64,000 bases of DNA from Pseudomonas cremoricolorata DSM 17059 = NBRC 16634 (GTDB taxonomy: Bacteria > Pseudomonadota > Gammaproteobacteria > Pseudomonadales > Pseudomonadaceae). Within the stretch, counting starts at the first letter, position 1, and each line of letters begins with the position of its first letter. The notes beneath the pieces are model-generated. The model had not been told where the DNA came from, searched no databases, and saw only the letters and a program-made list of their open reading frames with translations. Of the stretch, positions 17,717 through 27,556 are shown piece after piece. Location of the stretch: the NCBI RefSeq assembly GCF_000425745.1, contig NZ_AUEA01000012.1, positions 1 to 64,000 of the forward strand. Reading direction: 5' to 3'. Made by a program: the position numbers and the translations under genes.

Positions 17717-17744
17717 GCGCCAGCGCCGCCTTCGCGGCTGGCGC
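17717..17744 (+). terminator. Hairpin after M16 gene
   Basis: GCGCCA with GCCGC pairs with GCGGC-TGGCGC around a CTTC loop, with a two-base bulge; the sequence TTTT follows a few bases later. Confidence 0.55.
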
Positions 17745-17775
17745 TGGTCCCCTTTTCCTGCCGTGTAGCTGACCC

Positions 17776-18804
17776 ATGCCGCCCATACCTCATCTCGTTC
17801 AGCGCGTTATCGAGCTGCTCAAACGCTATCCCGGGGTCATCGCCCTCGGTGGTTTCCTCTCGGGTATCGGCAGCTTCATCCTGGTCGACCGCCAGGCGGG
17901 CCTCGCCAGCTGGATCGCCATCCTGCTGCTGGTCAGCTGGATCTGGCTGATGCTGGAGAACACCCTCACCGGCTTGTTCGCCCGCACCTTCAAGCGCGAA
18001 ATCCCACAGCCGCTGCTGCGCTATGCCACGCAGATGATCCACCAGGAAAGCCTGTTCTTCGTCCTGCCGTTCTTCTTCATCACCACCACCTGGAACAGCG
18101 GCCAGCTGGTGTTCACTGGCCTGCTCGCCGGCGCCGGGCTGGTGTCGATCGTCGACCCGCTGTACTACCGCTGGCTGGCGCCGCGACGCTGGCTGTTCAT
18201 GGCTCTGCACACGCTGACGCTGTTCGCTGCACTGCTCACCGCCCTGCCGATCATCCTCCACCTGACCACCGCGCAGAGCTTCAAGCTGGCGCTGATTGCG
18301 GCCATGGTGCTGTCGTTCCCAAGCCTTGCCAGCAGCTTCCCGATCAACACCTGGCGGCGCGGTGCGGCGCTGGTGCTGTTGACCCTGGCGGTCGGTGGTT
18401 GCGGTTGGTTGCTGCGTTCGTGGGTGCCACCGGCAACGCTGTGGATGACCGAAGTGGCGGTGAGTACCCAGGTCAACAATCGCCAGCCGGGCGACTCGCT
18501 GGAAGAAATCGCCGCCAGTCAGATTCGCAGCAGCGGGCTCTATGCCTACACCTCGATCAACGCACCGCGCGGGCTCAACGAGCGCATCTACCATGTCTGG
18601 CAAAAGGACGGCCAGGAAGTCGACCGCATCGCCCTCGACATCAAGGGCGGACGCAAAGAGGGCTACCGTGCCTGGACGCACAAGCAGAACTTCCCGCCTA
18701 ACCCGGTCGGTCGCTGGCAGGTACGGGTGCTGACCGAGGATGGTCAGGTGATTGGCGTGCTGCGCTTCAAGGTCATCGACGACGCCGCGAAACCGGCCAG
18801 TTGA
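17776..18804 (+). CDS. DUF5924/DUF2914 membrane protein
   Basis: 342 aa. About seven hydrophobic helices fill residues 20-225 (GVIALGGFLSGIGSFILV; WIAILLLVSWIWLML; LFFVLPFFFITTTW and others). A soluble C-terminal domain of about 110 aa has the DUF2914 pattern (IYHVWQKDGQEVDRI ... YRAWTHKQNFP ... GRWQVRVLTEDGQVIG), which looks like a beta-sandwich facing the periplasm. Function unknown. It is convergent with the next gene, with a shared hairpin between. Confidence 0.75.
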   Translation: MPPIPHLVQRVIELLKRYPGVIALGGFLSGIGSFILVDRQAGLASWIAILLLVSWIWLMLENTLTGLFARTFKREIPQPLLRYATQMIHQESLFFVLPFFFITTTWNSGQLVFTGLLAGAGLVSIVDPLYYRWLAPRRWLFMALHTLTLFAALLTALPIILHLTTAQSFKLALIAAMVLSFPSLASSFPINTWRRGAALVLLTLAVGGCGWLLRSWVPPATLWMTEVAVSTQVNNRQPGDSLEEIAASQIRSSGLYAYTSINAPRGLNERIYHVWQKDGQEVDRIALDIKGGRKEGYRAWTHKQNFPPNPVGRWQVRVLTEDGQVIGVLRFKVIDDAAKPAS

Positions 18805-18809
18805 GGGCT

Positions 18810-18833
18810 GGGCCGGGCGTTGCGCACCGGCCC
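18810..18833. terminator. Bidirectional hairpin between convergent genes
   Basis: GGGCCGG (18810-18816), 10-nt loop, CCGGCCC (18827-18833), between two convergent stop codons. Confidence 0.5.
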
Positions 18834-18844
18834 TTGGGTTCAGC

Positions 18845-20074
18845 TCAGGCGAAGAACCAGTAGCAGACGAAGATCGCCGCCACCACCCCGGAAAACTCGG
18901 CGAGCAGCGCGCAGCCCACGGCGTGGCGGACCCGCTGGATACCCACCGCGCCGAAATACACCGCCAGCACGTAGAAGGTGGTTTCGGTGCTGCCCTGAAT
19001 GGTCGCCGCGACCAGCGCCGGGAAGCTGTCGACACCCTGGGCCTGCATGGTCTCGATCAGCATGGCCCGCGCTGCACTGCCCGAGAACGGTTTGACCAGC
19101 GCGGTCGGCAGGCCATCGACGAAGCGCGTGTCCAACCCTAGCCAGTTCACCGCGTGACGAATGCCGTCCAGCGCCAGCTCCAGCGCCCCCGAGGCGCGCA
19201 GCACACCCACCGCGACCAGCATCGCCACCAGGTAGGGCAGCAGGTTCTTGGCGACGTCGAAGCCCTCTTTGGCGCCTTCGACGAACGCTTCGTAGACCTT
19301 GACCCGCTTCAATGCGCCAATCAGCAGGAACAGCACGATCACGCCGAACAGCGTGAGGTTGCCGAGCAGCGACGACAGGCTGGCCAGGGCGGCGGCGGAC
19401 AGCGTGCCGAGGAAGGCCATGAAGCCGCCCAGCAACAGCGCACCCGGAATCATGTAGGCCAGCACCACCGGGTCCCACAGGCGCAGGCGCTGCATCACCG
19501 CCACCGACAGCAGGCCCACCAGGGTCGAGACGCTGGTGGCCAGCAGAATCGGCAGGAACACCAGGGTCGGGTCGGTGGCCCCTTGCTGGGCGCGGTACAT
19601 GAAGATGGTCACCGGCAGAAGGGTCAGCGACGAGGCGTTGAGTACCAGAAAGAGGATCTGCGCGTTGCTCGCGGTGGTGCTGCTGGGGTTGAGCTCCTGC
19701 AAGGCGCGCATGGCTTTGAGGCCGATGGGCGTGGCGGCGTTGTCCAGGCCCAGGCCGTTGGCGGCGAAGTTCATGGTGATCAGGCCCAGCGCCGGGTGCC
19801 CCTTGGGCACCTCGGGCATGAGCCGGGCGAACAGCGGGCCGAGCACCTTGGCCAGCCATTCGACGATGCCGGCCTGCTCGGCGATCTTCAGAAAGCCCAG
19901 CCACAGGGTGAGGGTGCCGAACAGCAGGATCACCACATCCACCGACAGCTTGGCCATGGCGAAGATGCTCTCGACCATGGCCGCGAAGATGCCGGCATTG
20001 CCGCCGACCAGCCACTGCGCCAGCGCCGAGATGCTGCCTACCAGGAAAAAGCCAAGCCACAGGCCGTTGAGCAT
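18845..20074 (-). CDS. Nucleoside-recognition (Gate) domain protein, SpmA/SpmB-like fusion
   Basis: 409 aa, hydrophobic throughout. Two Gate-domain halves resembling spore maturation proteins SpmA and SpmB are fused: the first has MNFAANGLGLDNAATPIGL, the second PFSGSAARAMLIE and TIQGSTETTFYVLAVYFG. Such fusions occur in many non-sporulating proteobacteria; substrate unknown, probably a small-molecule transporter. The start at 20074 (MLNGLWLGF) follows a GGGGGAC site. It lies downstream of gltP on the same strand but past the gltP terminator. Confidence 0.8.
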   Translation of the reverse strand: MLNGLWLGFFLVGSISALAQWLVGGNAGIFAAMVESIFAMAKLSVDVVILLFGTLTLWLGFLKIAEQAGIVEWLAKVLGPLFARLMPEVPKGHPALGLITMNFAANGLGLDNAATPIGLKAMRALQELNPSSTTASNAQILFLVLNASSLTLLPVTIFMYRAQQGATDPTLVFLPILLATSVSTLVGLLSVAVMQRLRLWDPVVLAYMIPGALLLGGFMAFLGTLSAAALASLSSLLGNLTLFGVIVLFLLIGALKRVKVYEAFVEGAKEGFDVAKNLLPYLVAMLVAVGVLRASGALELALDGIRHAVNWLGLDTRFVDGLPTALVKPFSGSAARAMLIETMQAQGVDSFPALVAATIQGSTETTFYVLAVYFGAVGIQRVRHAVGCALLAEFSGVVAAIFVCYWFFA

Positions 20075-20121
20075 CCGCGTCGTCCCCCGAAAAATGCCCG
20101 CATCATAACCCAGCCCACCAA

Positions 20122-20148
20122 CAAAAAGCCCCGACCAAGGCCGGGGCT
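20122..20148 (-). terminator. Terminator of gltP
   Basis: On the minus strand AGCCCCG, 8-nt loop, CGGGGCT then TTTT: a stem of 7 bp with a T-run directed downstream of gltP. Confidence 0.8.
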
Positions 20149-20174
20149 CTGAGTGCAACGCGTCGGCTGGCGAC

Positions 20175-21509
20175 TTACTGCTTGACCGCCTGCGCGCTGA
20201 CTGCAGCGGCTTTCTTGCCGGTCATGTGCGGCAGCGAGTTGTAGTAAGCCTCGCCTTTGGCCGCGTCGTACATGCCTTCCCAACGGGCGATCACCAGCGC
20301 CGCCAAGGCGTTGCCGACCACGTTCAGCGCGGTACGGGCCATGTCCATGATGCGGTCGACACCGGCGATGAAGGCCAGGCCTTCCAGCGGAATACCGACG
20401 CTGCCCAGGGTCGCCAACAGAACCACGAAGGACACGCCCGGTACGCCGGCGATACCTTTGGAAGTGACCATCAGGGTCAGCACCAGCAGCAGCTGCTGGC
20501 TCCAGGTCAGGTCGATGCCGTACAGCTGGGCGATGAACAGGGCCGCGATGCTCTGGTACAGGGTCGAGCCGTCGAGGTTGAACGAGTAGCCGGTCGGCAC
20601 CACGAAGCTGCAGATCGATTTCGGCGCACCGTAGGCTTCCATCTTCTCGATCACGCGCGGCAGTACGGTTTCCGAGCTGGAGGTGGAGTAGGCGAGGATC
20701 AGCTCGTCTTTCATGATGCGCATGATCTTGATCACCGAGAAGCCGAACACTCGTGCGACAAGGCCCAGCACCATGAAGGCGAAGAAGGCGATGGCGAAGT
20801 ACACCAGCAAGACCAGCTTGGCCAGCGGCAACAGCGAAGCGAAGCCAAAGTTGGCGACGGTCACGGCGATCAGGGCGAATACGCCGATCGGGGCGTAGTT
20901 CATGATCATGTGGGTGACCTTGAACATGGTTTCCGAAACGCCCTGGAAGGTGCGCACCAGCGGCTCACGCAGGTCGCTGGGCAGGCTAGAAAGGCCCATG
21001 CCGAACATGACCGAGAAGAAGATGATCGGCAGCATTTCACCGCGCATCAGCGCTGCGAAGATGTTCGAGGGGATCAGGTTGAGCAGGGTCTGGATGAATG
21101 CATGCTCATGCTGCACTTCAGCCGCCGTGGCCTGGTACTTGGAGATGTCCACGGTACCCAGGGTGCTCATGTCGATGCCGGCGCCCGGATGGAACACGTT
21201 GGCCAGCACCAGACCGACGACGATGGCGATGGTGGTCACCACTTCGAAGTAGATGATGGTTTTCAGGCCGATGCTGCCGAGCTTCTTGGCGTCGCCCACA
21301 CCGGCGATGCCGACGATCAGCGAAGAGATCACGATGGGCACGACGATCATCTTGATCAGACGAATGAAGATGTCACCGGCGGGTTGGAGGATGTTGCTGA
21401 TCCACCATGCCTTTTCTGCACTGAAATGATTCAGCAGCGCGCCGATTGCAACGCCCAGGACCAGACCGATGACGATCTGCCAGGCGAGGCTCAGTTTTGC
21501 CTTCTTCAT
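20175..21509 (-). CDS. gltP: Glutamate/aspartate:proton symporter (DAACS family)
   Basis: 444 aa, normal for GltP. Dicarboxylate/amino acid:cation symporter signatures: the serine-rich hairpin AYSTSSSETVLPRV and the PTGYSFNLDGSTLYQS block (NLDGT-type substrate site), then SKGIAGVPGVSFVVL. Imports glutamate and aspartate at the inner membrane. The start at 21509 (MKKAKLSLAW) follows AAAGGGTAACG; the frame continues upstream through another Met at 21536. A terminator follows. A long non-coding stretch lies upstream. Confidence 0.9.
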   Translation of the reverse strand: MKKAKLSLAWQIVIGLVLGVAIGALLNHFSAEKAWWISNILQPAGDIFIRLIKMIVVPIVISSLIVGIAGVGDAKKLGSIGLKTIIYFEVVTTIAIVVGLVLANVFHPGAGIDMSTLGTVDISKYQATAAEVQHEHAFIQTLLNLIPSNIFAALMRGEMLPIIFFSVMFGMGLSSLPSDLREPLVRTFQGVSETMFKVTHMIMNYAPIGVFALIAVTVANFGFASLLPLAKLVLLVYFAIAFFAFMVLGLVARVFGFSVIKIMRIMKDELILAYSTSSSETVLPRVIEKMEAYGAPKSICSFVVPTGYSFNLDGSTLYQSIAALFIAQLYGIDLTWSQQLLLVLTLMVTSKGIAGVPGVSFVVLLATLGSVGIPLEGLAFIAGVDRIMDMARTALNVVGNALAALVIARWEGMYDAAKGEAYYNSLPHMTGKKAAAVSAQAVKQ

Positions 21510-22220
21510 GTCGTTACCCTTTGTTGTAGTGGACATGGTTCGCCGGCCGGAAATACACGTGCCAGAGCCATCTGGCTGGGTCACGAGTGAACTGTTGCTT
21601 CCGTTAGGCGGGCTCCATGAAAGGTCACCGCAGGCACGTCAAGTGACGCCGGTGCCCGCGAAAAGGCGGCAACTATTGCCATGGGAGAAGGGTCAGTCTA
21701 ATGCCGGAAACGACTACCCTATGCCGAAACTGCATAACTAAGGTGGGGTAAATCGGCCATTTCGGGAGGTATTTTTTTACTTGTTCGGATAACCGAACAA
21801 CCACGAAAACCCTCCATTCGGTGTGTGTGCCGTGGGTGGCGGAAAGCGCGCAGCTTGATGTTCGACAATCCGAATGGGCGGCGAGCGCTCATCGGGCGGA
21901 TGCAAACGAAGGGAAAAATTCGATGTGTGGCGAAGGGGAAATGTGTCTTCTCAGACATTTCCTACGCTATCGAGAAGGGGAATCGGTGCTTCGGAGGTCA
22001 GGTCCGCTCCACGGCATGGACCTGAACCTTCCGATGCTACCTTTCCTGACCCGGCCCATTACGGAGGTACTCCCTGTACCCCTAGGCCACTCCGACTGTG
22101 CAACCGTCAGAACAGCCCGACCCCCTGGTCATGTGCCTCATCTTGTCGATGCGGCGCATCATGGAAGTGGCAACGGTAATCGGGTTGCACTTCCAAATGA
22201 TTACAGTGCGCTACCGCTGG
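21510..22220. other. Non-coding 0.7-kb region between gltP and the Ivy-like gene
   Basis: Open frames cross this stretch, but none has a ribosome site and family resemblance. Contents seen: the gltP 5' region, a 20-bp palindrome (21781-21800) and a 15-bp motif (21958-21972) repeated at 55472-55486. The tRNA-like or rRNA-like folds I looked for were not found. It may carry an untranslated RNA or decayed gene, but I see no direct support. Confidence 0.45.
21781..21800. promoter_or_regulatory. 20-bp operator-like palindrome upstream of gltP
   Basis: TTGTTCGG-ATAA-CCGAACAA: perfect 8-bp arms with a 4-bp spacer. The GTTCGG/CCGAAC arms resemble IclR-family operators. It lies about 270 bp upstream of the gltP start and far from any other start. 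The cognate regulator is not in the window. Confidence 0.5.
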
Positions 22221-23193
<973 letters not shown>

Positions 23194-23344
23194 GCCGGCT
23201 CCTCCTACTGGACTACTGAATTCGTTATCTGATCCTGATCAAGTAGTTGCAGCCTGCATGCCAGCTTTGCACGATTAATTTTTTCGTTATAAATCAAAGA
23301 GTTATCTGATTAAGACATGGGTGCCACGGGCGTATCCTGCACGA

Positions 23345-23365
23345 TGCACGACCTGGGGTCGTGCA
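23345..23365. terminator. Perfect 9-bp hairpin after BON gene
   Basis: TGCACGACC, 3-nt loop TGG, GGTCGTGCA. It lies about 30 bp beyond the BON gene stop (minus strand). No T-run on that strand. Confidence 0.4.
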
Positions 23366-23391
23366 ATTTGCAAGAAGCGCCGCTGGCCCGT

Positions 23392-24210
23392 TCAGCCCTC
23401 GACCTTGGTCGCGACCTTGAGCATGTCGGCATCCACGCCGCGCACGCCGACGATCTGCCGGGCAATTTCCACCGCCACGGTTTTCAGTTCGCTGCTCACC
23501 ACATCGCCCGACAACTTCACCAGGCCTTCGGCACTGACCACGTGGATGGTGCCGCCATCGAGGTTGCGGCTGAAGCGGTAGCTGTTTTCGATCTTGTCGA
23601 CGATCCAGCTGTCGCTGGGCTGCGGCCCACTGGGTGCGTCCACGGGTTTGTTGCGGGCTTCGGCCATGGCCGCGCTGTCCAGGCTCACCAGGTTGTTGGC
23701 CAAGTGCACGCCCTCGGTGGTGCGCGCAACGACACCGGCCAGGTCCTTGGCCTCGGCACTGTCGACGCGGCCACGCAGGGTGACGACACCGTCGCGGCTT
23801 TCAACCTCGATGGGCGCTTTCTCGGTGACCCGGCTCCAGGCCAGACGGGCGCGGACCATCGCCGCCAACGTGGCGTCATCCAGCCGCTGGGCGTAGGAAC
23901 GTGCCTCGAGCGGTTGTTCGACCAGCTCGGCGTTGACCTTGAGCTGGTTATCCACCTTGTCGATGCCGGCGGTCGCCAGCGCAACGCGCTCTGCCAGGTC
24001 GCGCTCGACCTGGTTTTCCACCTCGCCGCTCAGGCGCGCCTGGGCGCCGTCGACGCTTACGTCGATCTTGAACGGGTTGAGTACGCGGTTGAGCGACAGT
24101 GCCGTCTGCACGCCACCCTCGAGCCGGGCGTTTTGCACAGGATCGGCAAATACCGCAGCGCTGGTCATCAGACTGAACGCCAGAACGGCAACGGATGGCA
24201 GGGTTTTCAT
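23392..24210 (-). CDS. BON-domain periplasmic protein (three BON repeats)
   Basis: 272 aa with a signal peptide (VAVLAFSLMTSAAVFA) and three BON modules at roughly 25-95, 105-175 and 195-270, each showing the V-x-G-V-x-x-A-x-L-x-G-x-V type pattern (e.g. VESRDGVVTLRGRVDSAEAKD). BON proteins bind membranes or lipids and protect the envelope, as OsmY does. Start 24210 follows AGGAGA. It is transcribed divergently from algB with about 210 bp between. Exact ligand unknown. Confidence 0.85.
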   Translation of the reverse strand: MKTLPSVAVLAFSLMTSAAVFADPVQNARLEGGVQTALSLNRVLNPFKIDVSVDGAQARLSGEVENQVERDLAERVALATAGIDKVDNQLKVNAELVEQPLEARSYAQRLDDATLAAMVRARLAWSRVTEKAPIEVESRDGVVTLRGRVDSAEAKDLAGVVARTTEGVHLANNLVSLDSAAMAEARNKPVDAPSGPQPSDSWIVDKIENSYRFSRNLDGGTIHVVSAEGLVKLSGDVVSSELKTVAVEIARQIVGVRGVDADMLKVATKVEG

Positions 24211-24421
24211 GAATTCTCTCCTGTGTGTGCAAAGCCTGTGATCGTCGCAACCGGCGTGCCAGCGCTCCAATCAATGGGAAATTTTCAGACTTTCAACGGG
24301 TTAGCCAAGCTGCAGGCAACCGGCTAGCATTGCAAAGTCAGCAGGTACACAGAAAAGACCATGCAACTTGCCCGATATTTCCGAGACTAAGTGTGACTAT
24401 TCGCAAAGGAGCGTAGGAAAG

Positions 24422-25768
24422 ATGGAATCCGCCCAGGACACCCAAGGCCGCATTCTGCTGGTGGACGATGAGTCCGCCATCCTGCGTACCTTCCGTTATT
24501 GCCTTGAAGATGAAGGCTATAGCGTCGCCACGGCCAACAGCGCGAGCCAGGCAGACACGCTGCTGCAGCGTCAGGTGTTCGACCTGTGCTTCCTGGATTT
24601 GCGTCTGGGTGAAGACAACGGCCTCGACGTGCTGGCGCAGATGCGCATTCAGGCGCCGTGGATGCGCGTGGTCATCGTCACCGCGCACTCGGCGATCGAC
24701 ACCGCCGTCGATGCCATTCAGGCGGGCGCCGCCGACTACCTGGTCAAGCCGTGCAGCCCCGACCAACTGCGCCTGGCCACTGCCAAGCAGTTGGAGGTAC
24801 GCCAGCTCTCGGCGCGCCTGGAAGCCCTCGAAGGCGAGGTGCGCAAGCCCAAGGACGGCCTCGACTCGCACAGCCCGGCGATGATGGTGGTGCTGGAGAC
24901 CGCGCGCCAGGTGGCCACCACCGATGCCAACATTCTCATCCTCGGCGAGTCCGGCACCGGCAAGGGCGAACTGGCCCGCGCCATTCATGGCTGGAGCAAG
25001 CGGGCGCGCAAGTCGTGCGTGACCATCAACTGCCCGTCGCTGACCGCCGAGCTGATGGAAAGCGAGCTGTTCGGCCACAGCCGCGGCGCCTTCACCGGCG
25101 CCAGCGAAAGCACCTTGGGCCGGGTCAATCAGGCCGACGGCGGTACGTTGTTCCTCGATGAGATCGGCGACTTCCCGCTAACCCTGCAGCCCAAGCTGCT
25201 GCGTTTCATTCAGGACAAGGAATACGAGCGGGTCGGCGACCCGGTGACGCGCCGCGCCGATGTGCGCATTCTCGCCGCGACCAACCTCAACCTCGAGGAA
25301 ATGGTCCGCGATGGCCGCTTCCGTGAAGACCTGCTGTACCGCCTCAACGTCATCACCTTGCATCTGCCGCCGTTGCGCGAGCGCAGCGAAGACATCCTGA
25401 CCCTGGCCGAGCGCTTCCTGGCGCGGTTCGTCAAAGACTACTCACGGCCTGCGCGCGGCTTCACCGATGAAGCGCGCTCGGCACTGCTCAACTACCGCTG
25501 GCCGGGCAACATTCGCGAGCTGCGCAACGTCATCGAGCGGGCAAGCATCATCTGCCCACAGGAGCGGGTCGAGGTCAGCCACCTGGGCATGGGCGAGCAA
25601 CCGAGCGGCAATGCGCCGCGGGTCGGCGCCGCATTGAGCCTGGATGAACTGGAGCGGGCGCACATCGGTGCGGTGCTGGCCACCAGCGACACCCTCGATC
25701 AGGCCGCCAAAACCCTCGGTATCGACGCCTCGACGCTGTACCGCAAGCGTAAGCAGTACAACCTGTGA
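24422..25768 (+). CDS. algB: Two-component response regulator AlgB (NtrC family)
   Basis: 448 aa, matching AlgB of P. aeruginosa. Receiver domain 1-125 with phospho-acceptor D59 (FLDLRLGEDNG); AAA+ domain about 145-385 with Walker A GESGTGKGE and the GAFTGA sigma-54-contact loop; Fis-type HTH at the end (LDQAAKTLGIDASTLYRKRK). In P. aeruginosa AlgB controls alginate and virulence genes. Start 24422 is preceded by AGGAAAG. The stop overlaps the kinB start (GTGA). Confidence 0.93.
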   Translation: MESAQDTQGRILLVDDESAILRTFRYCLEDEGYSVATANSASQADTLLQRQVFDLCFLDLRLGEDNGLDVLAQMRIQAPWMRVVIVTAHSAIDTAVDAIQAGAADYLVKPCSPDQLRLATAKQLEVRQLSARLEALEGEVRKPKDGLDSHSPAMMVVLETARQVATTDANILILGESGTGKGELARAIHGWSKRARKSCVTINCPSLTAELMESELFGHSRGAFTGASESTLGRVNQADGGTLFLDEIGDFPLTLQPKLLRFIQDKEYERVGDPVTRRADVRILAATNLNLEEMVRDGRFREDLLYRLNVITLHLPPLRERSEDILTLAERFLARFVKDYSRPARGFTDEARSALLNYRWPGNIRELRNVIERASIICPQERVEVSHLGMGEQPSGNAPRVGAALSLDELERAHIGAVLATSDTLDQAAKTLGIDASTLYRKRKQYNL

Positions 25769-27543
25769 AGTGGCCAATGAAGCTGCGCACGCGGCTGTTC
25801 CTGAGCATCTCGGCACTCATCACCGTGGCCTTGATGGGTTTGCTGCTGGGGCTGGTGAGCGTCATGCAGATGGCCTCCATGCAGCAGCGCATGCTCCAGC
25901 AGACCAGCCATGTGCTGGAAATGGGCGTCAAGCTGCGGCAGAACCTGGGCGAGCAGCTCACCCAGATCCTCGATGAAAGCCCTGATCGGGAGAGCCTGGG
26001 CAGCCTGCAACAGAACTTCCAGGCGTTGCTCGACAAAGGCCTGGAGGAGGGCGGTGAGCGCACCGGCTTCGCCGCCGTCAGCAACAGTTATCAGGATTTC
26101 CTCAAGGTCTACCGGGAAAGTGTCACGCCATCGCGGGAAATGGGCCTTGAACAGCCGCTGGGCATGGCCTTCGATCATGTCAGGCGCAACCTGATCGCCT
26201 CGAGCAGCCGGGCGCTCGACGAGATTTCCCGCACCGAAGAGAAAAATCACGACCAAGCCCTGTTGGTCAGCGGCGTGCTGGGCCTGATGGGCCTGGCGGT
26301 GCTGGTGCTTGGTTTCATCACCGCGCACAGCATCGCGCGGCGCTTCGGCCTTCCCATCGAGGCGCTGGCGCGGGCCGCCGACCAGGTCGGGCGCGGCAAC
26401 TTCGATGTCACCCTGCCGGTCGCCCAGGCCAGCGAACTCAACCAGCTGACCCGCCGCTTCGGCCTGATGGCCGATGCCCTGCGCAAGCACCAGGCGACCA
26501 ATATCGATGAACTGCTGGCCGGCCAGCAACGCTTGCAGGCGGTGCTCGACAGCATCGACGATGGCCTGCTGATCATCGATCCCGAAGGCCGCCTCGAGCA
26601 CCTCAACCCGGTCGCCCAGCGCCAACTGGGCTGGGACGACGGGCGCATCGGCACGCCACTGGAAGAAGCCTTGCAGCGACCTGAACTGCAGCAGCAGTTG
26701 AGCCAGGTACTGCGTGGCGGCAACCTTGACCGGCCACCTGACGACCTGAGCCTGGAAGTCGGTGACGAAAATCGTCTGCTGACCTACAGCCTGACCCCGG
26801 TCAGCCACCCGCAAGGCCCGATCCTGGGCGCAGTGATGGTGCTGCGCGACGTCACCGAGCAGCGCGCCTTCGAGCGGGTGCGCAGCGAGTTCGTGTTGCG
26901 CGCCTCGCACGAGCTGCGTACGCCGATCACCGGCATGCACATGGCCTTCGGCCTGTTCCGTGAGCGGATCAAGTTCCCCGGCGACTCGCGTGAAAGCGAC
27001 CTGCTCGACACCATTGGTGAAGAGATGCAGCGCCTCACGCAGTTGATCAACGACTTGCTCAACTTCTCTCGCTACCAGAGCGGCCTGCAGAAGCTCGACG
27101 TTGCGCCGTGCGACATTGAAACCCTCATGCAGCGGGCGCACGAGCGCTTCCAGGCCTCGGCCGCCGACAAGCAGATCGGGCTGGTGGTGGACATGGAACT
27201 ACCGCTGCCACGCATCCAGGCCGATGTCGGCCAGCTCGACCGGGTGCTCGACAACCTGCTGCACAACGCCATCCGCCATACCCCTGCCGGTGGCAACATC
27301 CGCCTGCACGCCCGGCGCCACGCCGACCGGGTGATCGTCAGCGTCGAAGACAGTGGCGAGGGCATCGCCTACGGCCAGCAGGGGCGGATTTTCGAGCCCT
27401 TCGTACAGGTCGGGCGCAAGAAAGGCGGGGCTGGCCTGGGCCTGGCCCTGTGCAAAGAGATCGTGCAGTTGCACGGTGGCCGCATGGGCGTGTTCTCGCG
27501 GCCCGGCCAGGGCACGCAGTTCTACATGGCGCTGCCGGTCTGA
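25765..27543 (+). CDS. kinB: Sensor histidine kinase KinB
   Basis: 592 aa. TM1 at about 13-35, periplasmic sensor domain to about 165, TM2 at about 170-190, HAMP to 245, PAS about 255-365, HisKA with the phospho-acceptor His in RASHELRTPITG near residue 385, and HATPase domain with HNAIRH (N box), GEGI and GAGLGLAL (G boxes). Partner of AlgB; in P. aeruginosa it also acts as a phosphatase. The GTG start overlaps the algB stop by 4 nt; an internal Met four codons later is also possible. Confidence 0.93.
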   Translation: MKWPMKLRTRLFLSISALITVALMGLLLGLVSVMQMASMQQRMLQQTSHVLEMGVKLRQNLGEQLTQILDESPDRESLGSLQQNFQALLDKGLEEGGERTGFAAVSNSYQDFLKVYRESVTPSREMGLEQPLGMAFDHVRRNLIASSSRALDEISRTEEKNHDQALLVSGVLGLMGLAVLVLGFITAHSIARRFGLPIEALARAADQVGRGNFDVTLPVAQASELNQLTRRFGLMADALRKHQATNIDELLAGQQRLQAVLDSIDDGLLIIDPEGRLEHLNPVAQRQLGWDDGRIGTPLEEALQRPELQQQLSQVLRGGNLDRPPDDLSLEVGDENRLLTYSLTPVSHPQGPILGAVMVLRDVTEQRAFERVRSEFVLRASHELRTPITGMHMAFGLFRERIKFPGDSRESDLLDTIGEEMQRLTQLINDLLNFSRYQSGLQKLDVAPCDIETLMQRAHERFQASAADKQIGLVVDMELPLPRIQADVGQLDRVLDNLLHNAIRHTPAGGNIRLHARRHADRVIVSVEDSGEGIAYGQQGRIFEPFVQVGRKKGGAGLGLALCKEIVQLHGGRMGVFSRPGQGTQFYMALPV

Positions 27544-27556
27544 CGCGCACCGCCGT

